Positions 59,951 through 64,000 of a DNA stretch of 64,000 bases are shown here, piece by piece (the stretch's first letter is position 1; every line of letters starts with the position of its first letter). A program made the position numbers and the translations under genes. Origin of the DNA: Pseudoduganella ginsengisoli (GTDB taxonomy: Bacteria > Pseudomonadota > Gammaproteobacteria > Burkholderiales > Burkholderiaceae_D); contig NZ_WNLA01000027.1 in the NCBI RefSeq assembly GCF_009720865.1, positions 1-64,000 on the forward strand, written 5' to 3'. A model generated the notes under the pieces. That model made no database searches and was not told the DNA's origin. It saw only the letters and a program-made list of their open reading frames with translations.

Positions 59951-60571
59951 CTAGCCGGCCAATGCCGGCTGCAGCGCAGCCAGCGCACCTTCAAAATCGA
60001 ACTGGTGCGCGGCAGACGCTACCTCCTGAAACTTCGCCACCCCCAGGCACGACGCCAGTTCCGTGGCGGATTGTTCCAGCACATCGATTGCATCGCCATT
60101 TCCCTCGTCGAGCAGCAATGCCAGCCGCGCCAGCAGCGCGCGGTGCTCCGGCGTGGCCGGTGCACACGCTTGGCAGGCAACGCCGGGGCCATCCACTGTG
60201 TCTTGCAGGTAGGCGTCCAGCACGCGCAGCAAGCCGGCCAGGGCGGCGTCCAACAATTCCAGGCTCGCCTGCACTTCCAGTCCTGCAGACAGGAAACCCC
60301 GTTCCGTCATCAGGGCCAATTGCTGCAATTCCTGTGCGCCGATCATGCCGGCGGCGCCTTTCAGGCTGTGAATGTGGCGCTGCGCTCCTTCCGTATCGCC
60401 TTGCGCCAGCGCTTGCCTTACCTGGCCCGTCACGTGCTGGTAATCCTGGCGGAAGCGGCGCAGCATTTGCATGTACAGGCGCTGGTCGCCCATCAGGCGC
60501 TCCAGTCCTTCCTCGGCATTGAGGATGTGCTGTATGGCAGGTGATTCGCCGGGATCGGCGTAAGTAGTCAT
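59951..60571 (-). CDS. Hpt-domain phosphotransfer protein
   Basis: A 206-residue protein with a histidine phosphotransfer (Hpt) domain at about 25-115, including RFRQDYQHVTGQVRQALAQG and the phospho-accepting histidine in HIHSLKGAAGMIGA. The C-terminal half (LLARLALLLDEGNGDAIDVLE) is a second helical unit resembling a degenerate Hpt. The ATG at 60571 is preferred to a frame running to 60676. It would relay phosphate between hybrid kinases and response regulators; no kinase is adjacent. Confidence 0.8.
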   Translation of the reverse strand: MTTYADPGESPAIQHILNAEEGLERLMGDQRLYMQMLRRFRQDYQHVTGQVRQALAQGDTEGAQRHIHSLKGAAGMIGAQELQQLALMTERGFLSAGLEVQASLELLDAALAGLLRVLDAYLQDTVDGPGVACQACAPATPEHRALLARLALLLDEGNGDAIDVLEQSATELASCLGVAKFQEVASAAHQFDFEGALAALQPALAG

Positions 60572-60654
60572 TCCAGTCTCGCGCGTCGTGTCTGAATGGA
60601 TGTCTGATACAACACGATAGCAGACCGGTGCCCGTTGGTGCATCGCAACGGCGA

Positions 60655-61605
60655 TTATCTTGTTGTAAAAGACCAATTGAGGCTGACGGCTATACCGTCG
60701 ACGGTGCCGGTAAACGTGACGTCATGGACAGTATTGGATTTCAAGACGGCCAGCGGGATGATGGCGGCGGCGGATTTCGGCGTGTGGCTGTCCGCCGCAT
60801 TCGATAGCAGGCGCGTGGGCAAATCCGCTCCGCCCCGCTGGCGCACGGTGAACGTTTGCACGGTGACAGTCGACGTGACGTCGCCATGGACGCTGATCGG
60901 ATAGCCGACTTCATTCCGGTCCGGCACGGGGTCCGGCGCTTCACTGTCGCTGAAGAAGTTCGTGGGCACCATGGTCTGGCTGGTGGCCGGGTAGTGCGCC
61001 ACGTTGCCCCGTCCGACACCAGGACCATAGCCGCCGCTGGCCGCGAAGTCTGCCGTGAAATACGTGTAATTGTTGCTGGTGGCGGCGCCTGCGCCCATAT
61101 CGCGAAACGCCGGTTCGAAAATCACGAAGCGGTGGTAAATCGCGCCGATCAACTCTTCCGCGTGATAAAAGCCGGAAGTCTGGCCAGCGGCGGAAATCAC
61201 TTCGCCATAGACATAGCTGCCGGTGAGGCGGTAACCGGCTGCCGTCAGCCGCTGCGGCAAGGTGGCGCCCGTATAACCAGGATTGCCCTGTGTCTGTTCG
61301 TGCGTGATGGTGTTGTTCAGGCGCTGGTAATCGGAATGCCCTTGCGCGGCGGTTTCGATCAGGGCATTGCGCGCCAGGAATGACAAACCCACTTGCTGGC
61401 GGCGGAAGTTAATCCAGTTATAGCCATCGGTAGCGGCGTCCCCTGTTTGCACAGGGGCGCCCGGGGCTTGGGGAATAACAGTGGGTGTAGGCGTGGCGGT
61501 GCTGGCCGTACCATTACCGCCGCCGCTGCCGCCGCCACAGGCAGCCAGCGTGGCGCACAGTATCGCAGCCAGCAGCAAGGGTTTGCACCGGAGTGTCGCG
61601 TCCAT
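60655..61605 (-). CDS. CAP (SCP/PR1)-domain lipoprotein
   Basis: A 316-residue protein. The signal peptide ends in the lipobox LAAC (lipidated Cys at 22), followed by a Gly/Thr/Pro-rich linker. The CAP domain (about 55-190) has DGYNWINFRRQQVGLSFLARN, QGHSDYQRLNNTITHEQTQG and YHRFVIFEPAFRDMGAG, typical of CAP proteins. The C-terminal beta domain (195-316) is less conserved. It should sit in the envelope; its activity is unknown. Confidence 0.85.
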   Translation of the reverse strand: MDATLRCKPLLLAAILCATLAACGGGSGGGNGTASTATPTPTVIPQAPGAPVQTGDAATDGYNWINFRRQQVGLSFLARNALIETAAQGHSDYQRLNNTITHEQTQGNPGYTGATLPQRLTAAGYRLTGSYVYGEVISAAGQTSGFYHAEELIGAIYHRFVIFEPAFRDMGAGAATSNNYTYFTADFAASGGYGPGVGRGNVAHYPATSQTMVPTNFFSDSEAPDPVPDRNEVGYPISVHGDVTSTVTVQTFTVRQRGGADLPTRLLSNAADSHTPKSAAAIIPLAVLKSNTVHDVTFTGTVDGIAVSLNWSFTTR

Positions 61606-61736
61606 GATGGCCTCCTTGTCTTGATTTTAAGCCAGTGCTCTACCAGGACGACGCAGCTTACGTTTGTTACAAATCAAGACGGGCTTATACGGCACGGTAA
61701 AATAAGCGGATAACAACCTTAGCGATTCGTAACTAG

Positions 61737-62522
61737 ATGACTTTACCCAAGCGGCGCTTACAGCGCGCCAAGTTTGCTTTGCCCAGCTTTGTCACGTTGC
61801 TGTCGATTGCCTGCGGTTTTGGCAGCATCGTCATTTCCGTCGACAATGCCTATATCGGCGATGCGCACGATTACCAAATGGCGGCCGCGCTGCTGGTGCT
61901 GGCCGGCGTCTTCGATGCGCTGGACGGTTTTGTCGCCCGCGCCACGGGCACCAGTTCAGAGTTCGGCGTGCAGCTCGATTCCATTGCCGACGTAATGAAC
62001 TTTGGCTGCGCACCTGCCGTGCTGCTGTATTGCTATGGCTTTGTGCTGCTGGGACAGGATCACGCGCAATTGCTGCGTATCGGCGGCATTGCCAGCTTTA
62101 TTTTTGTCGCTTGCGGGGCGCTGCGCCTGGCCCGTTTCAACGTCATGGTGGGACGCACGGACCCGAAATTCTTTGTGGGGATGCCGATTACTGCCGGCGC
62201 CGCCTGCGTGGCATCGGCCGTCGTCGCGTGGCCGGAACCCGCTACCACGGCGCTGCATGGCTATTTGATTGTGCTGCTGTTGCTGGTGGTGGGTTTCCTG
62301 ATGGTGTCTACCATCCGTTTCCCCAGCTCCAAACAAAAGAAAAGCAAAGCCGCGCTGGTGGTGCTGGTGGCTTGCCTGGCGCTGTTCGCCTGGCTGACGA
62401 CGTCGTTCTTTGCCCTGTTCTTCGTCGTGTACGTGATCGGCACGCTGGCGCTGAATTTGGCGTGGAAATCGGGATGGAAGGGGATTGCTCCTCCCATCGT
62501 GTACGGTAACGAAGACCTGTAA
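61737..62522 (+). CDS. pssA: CDP-diacylglycerol-serine O-phosphatidyltransferase
   Basis: A 261-residue integral membrane enzyme making phosphatidylserine from CDP-diacylglycerol and serine. The CDP-alcohol phosphatidyltransferase motif DG-x2-AR-x8-G-x3-D-x3-D is intact: DGFVARATGTSSEFGVQLDSIAD (here in parts DGFVAR and GVQLDSIAD). About seven membrane helices follow. It is convergent with the aldo/keto reductase gene with no gap. Confidence 0.93.
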   Translation: MTLPKRRLQRAKFALPSFVTLLSIACGFGSIVISVDNAYIGDAHDYQMAAALLVLAGVFDALDGFVARATGTSSEFGVQLDSIADVMNFGCAPAVLLYCYGFVLLGQDHAQLLRIGGIASFIFVACGALRLARFNVMVGRTDPKFFVGMPITAGAACVASAVVAWPEPATTALHGYLIVLLLLVVGFLMVSTIRFPSSKQKKSKAALVVLVACLALFAWLTTSFFALFFVVYVIGTLALNLAWKSGWKGIAPPIVYGNEDL

Positions 62523-63446
62523 TTACGCCACTTCGTGGCCGCGCGCCGCGCGCAGGATTTCAAACCACTGCGTGCGGCTCAGCGTGAATTCCGTGGCTTC
62601 CACGGCTTCCGCAATGGCGGCAATCCGCCCGGAGCCCGTCAGCGGCACGGGACGGCAAGGCAATTGCATAATCCACGCAAACACGACCGAGGCGAACGGG
62701 CGCTGCACGTCATCGGCCACGCGCTGGATCACCGCGCGCAGGCGCTCGCCCGCAGCATCACCGCCAGAGAACAGGCGGCCGCCACCCAGCGGCGACCAGA
62801 TCATCGGCGCCACGCCCAGGTCCTGCAAGCCATCAAACGTTTCATCAAACATCGGCGCCAGGTGCAGCGGCGAGAATTCCACCTGGTTCGTTGCCAGCGC
62901 AATGCGGCGGTTCAGCGCTTCAAACTGGTGGCGGCTGAAGTTCGACACGCCGAAGTGTTTGACCTTGCCCTGTTCACGCAGGCGGGTGAAGGCGCCGGCG
63001 ATGTCATCGAAATCCATCAGCGGATCGGGGCGGTGGATCAGCAGCAAATCCAGGTAATCCGTGCGCAGCGCGCGCAGCGACGTTTCCACGGAGGCGGCAA
63101 TGTGCGCCGCTGATGTATCGTAGTGCTGGATGGTGTGGGAAGGATGCTTGGCCGACAGCAGCTTGATGCCGCATTTGCTGACGATTTGCATGCTGTCGCG
63201 CAGCGAAGGTTTTAACGCCAGCGCTTCGCCAAACAGCGTTTCCACGCCATAGTCGCCATAAATATCCGCATGGTCGAAACTCGTCACGCCCAGTGCCAGG
63301 CATTGTTCGATCAATTCCAGCCGCTGCGCCGGCGCCATGTCCCATTCCGTCATCCGCCACATGCCCGCGACTATGCGCGACAGCTGCAAACCTCCTGCAT
63401 ACGTGGTGATGGCCGGGGCGGATAAATCAGTGCGGTGGGTGGTCAT
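62523..63446 (-). CDS. Aldo/keto reductase
   Basis: A 307-residue TIM-barrel oxidoreductase. The catalytic tetrad is seen in DHADIYGDYGVETLFGEAL (Asp, Tyr), IVSKCGIKL (Lys) and LLIHRPDPL (His). The NADPH-binding tail has VPLTGSGRIAAIAEAVEATE. This resembles the YdhF-type subfamily. The substrate is unknown. Confidence 0.88.
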   Translation of the reverse strand: MTTHRTDLSAPAITTYAGGLQLSRIVAGMWRMTEWDMAPAQRLELIEQCLALGVTSFDHADIYGDYGVETLFGEALALKPSLRDSMQIVSKCGIKLLSAKHPSHTIQHYDTSAAHIAASVETSLRALRTDYLDLLLIHRPDPLMDFDDIAGAFTRLREQGKVKHFGVSNFSRHQFEALNRRIALATNQVEFSPLHLAPMFDETFDGLQDLGVAPMIWSPLGGGRLFSGGDAAGERLRAVIQRVADDVQRPFASVVFAWIMQLPCRPVPLTGSGRIAAIAEAVEATEFTLSRTQWFEILRAARGHEVA

Positions 63447-63633
63447 GGTGTCGTCCGTATTGGTGTCGTGATGGTAGCGCTACAGCCTGCTGATTATACG
63501 GTGGCCAAGGCAGTGTTGCATCAGCCCGCCGGCGTGCTAATTTTTTCAGCAATAAGTGTTTCCCGAATGGATTTCCCATGTATCATTTTTCTGCGGGTTT
63601 CCATCAGCAAGCTTGGCAGCGGGAGGTGTGGCC

Positions 63634-64000
63634 GTGGGTCTATTCTCGTTTTTGAACAATAAGGCAGAGGACGAAGATGAAGGCCCGGCGCCCCAGGCGC
63701 GCGCTCCCATCCCTACCGCGGCGCCTACCGCAGCACCTTCGGCGGCCCCTGCCGGAACGGATACGGCATTGAGCTATGCCGATGCGGACGCCATGCTGTT
63801 CCGCGAAGAAATCGTCGATAAAAAACACCGGCTGTGCGGCTACCGCTTTACGTTCCAGGCTGGCGGCAAGCGCCCCAAACCGACGGAATATGCGTTCTTT
63901 GAAGCGCTGGAAGCCATCGAATTGAAGGAATTTACGACGCGGCGCATGGCGGCATTGCGCATCAGCGCCGAAGGGATCGATGGGCGCCACCACGCCGGTG
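63634..64000 (+). CDS. Start of an EAL/HDOD-type signalling protein (3' end outside window)
   Basis: A GTG start at 63634 with a GGGAGG site 7 bases upstream opens a frame running off the right edge (122 codons visible). A short hydrophobic/basic N-terminus and an Ala/Pro-rich linker lead to DADAMLFREEIVDKKHRLCGYRFTF, which resembles the start of the degenerate EAL domain in EAL-HDOD proteins. The call rests on this segment only. Confidence 0.6.
   Translation, partial: MGLFSFLNNKAEDEDEGPAPQARAPIPTAAPTAAPSAAPAGTDTALSYADADAMLFREEIVDKKHRLCGYRFTFQAGGKRPKPTEYAFFEALEAIELKEFTTRRMAALRISAEGIDGRHHAG

Overview
The window is the replication-origin region of a high-GC betaproteobacterium, most likely of the Oxalobacteraceae type (Massilia, Duganella or Janthinobacterium relatives). 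The basis is the gyrB-dnaN-dnaA / rpmH-rnpA-yidD-yidC-mnmE order, the GC-rich codon use of the core genes and the mix of accessory families; no rRNA was available to fix the genus. No tRNA, rRNA or CRISPR array was seen.

Layout. 1-4.6 kb: chemotaxis-type signalling (end of a triple-receiver hybrid protein, CheR, a receiver-less CheB, and a chemoreceptor with a C-terminal CheR/CheB-tethering pentapeptide). 4.7-9.6 kb: DUF2244 protein, OmpW porin with an FNR/ANR-type promoter, a large membrane patatin-like protein and a DUF5675 protein. 9.8-15.5 kb: a complete NAD salvage and synthesis cluster (nrtR, nicotinamidase, pncB, nadE, nadM) with NrtR-like operator repeats in the divergent promoter region. 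16.5-24.1 kb: an orphan type VI secretion effector island made of two convergent cassettes: VgrG / phospholipase D / Sel1-repeat protein, and PAAR / lambda-type muramidase / putative immunity protein. No T6SS structural genes are present. 24.2-35.2 kb: an ankyrin-SF1 helicase fusion, a LytS/LytTR two-component pair, an ABC ATPase with a permease-M1 peptidase fusion, a HipB-like orphan regulator with two palindromic operators, and an SMP-30-type lactonase.

35.5-40.4 kb is a low-GC island of four tightly coupled genes: 5-methylcytosine DNA methyltransferase, GHKL (MORC/MutL/Hsp90-like) ATPase, an unrecognised 424-residue protein and a Vsr-type nuclease. It resembles the class of restriction-modification systems that carry MORC-like ATPases and is the best candidate for an under-described defence system here. 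It is followed by a TonB/TolA-like protein with 46-residue coiled-coil repeats.

42.4-52.3 kb is the origin region: gyrB, dnaN and dnaA run leftward; rpmH, rnpA, yidD, yidC and mnmE run rightward. The 0.5-kb gap between dnaA and rpmH holds three DnaA-box-like sites, an inverted pair of REP-like palindromes and a near-consensus rpmH promoter; a second pair of the same palindromes lies between dnaN and dnaA. 52.4-64 kb: a small hypothetical gene, an ECF sigma/anti-sigma pair, an NTF2-like protein, a LysR regulator with a divergent dehydrogenase/epimerase, a short-Q-loop cydAB oxidase with its small DUF2474 subunit, a zinc-ribbon protein, an Hpt protein, a CAP-domain lipoprotein, pssA, an aldo/keto reductase and the start of an EAL/HDOD-type gene cut by the window edge.
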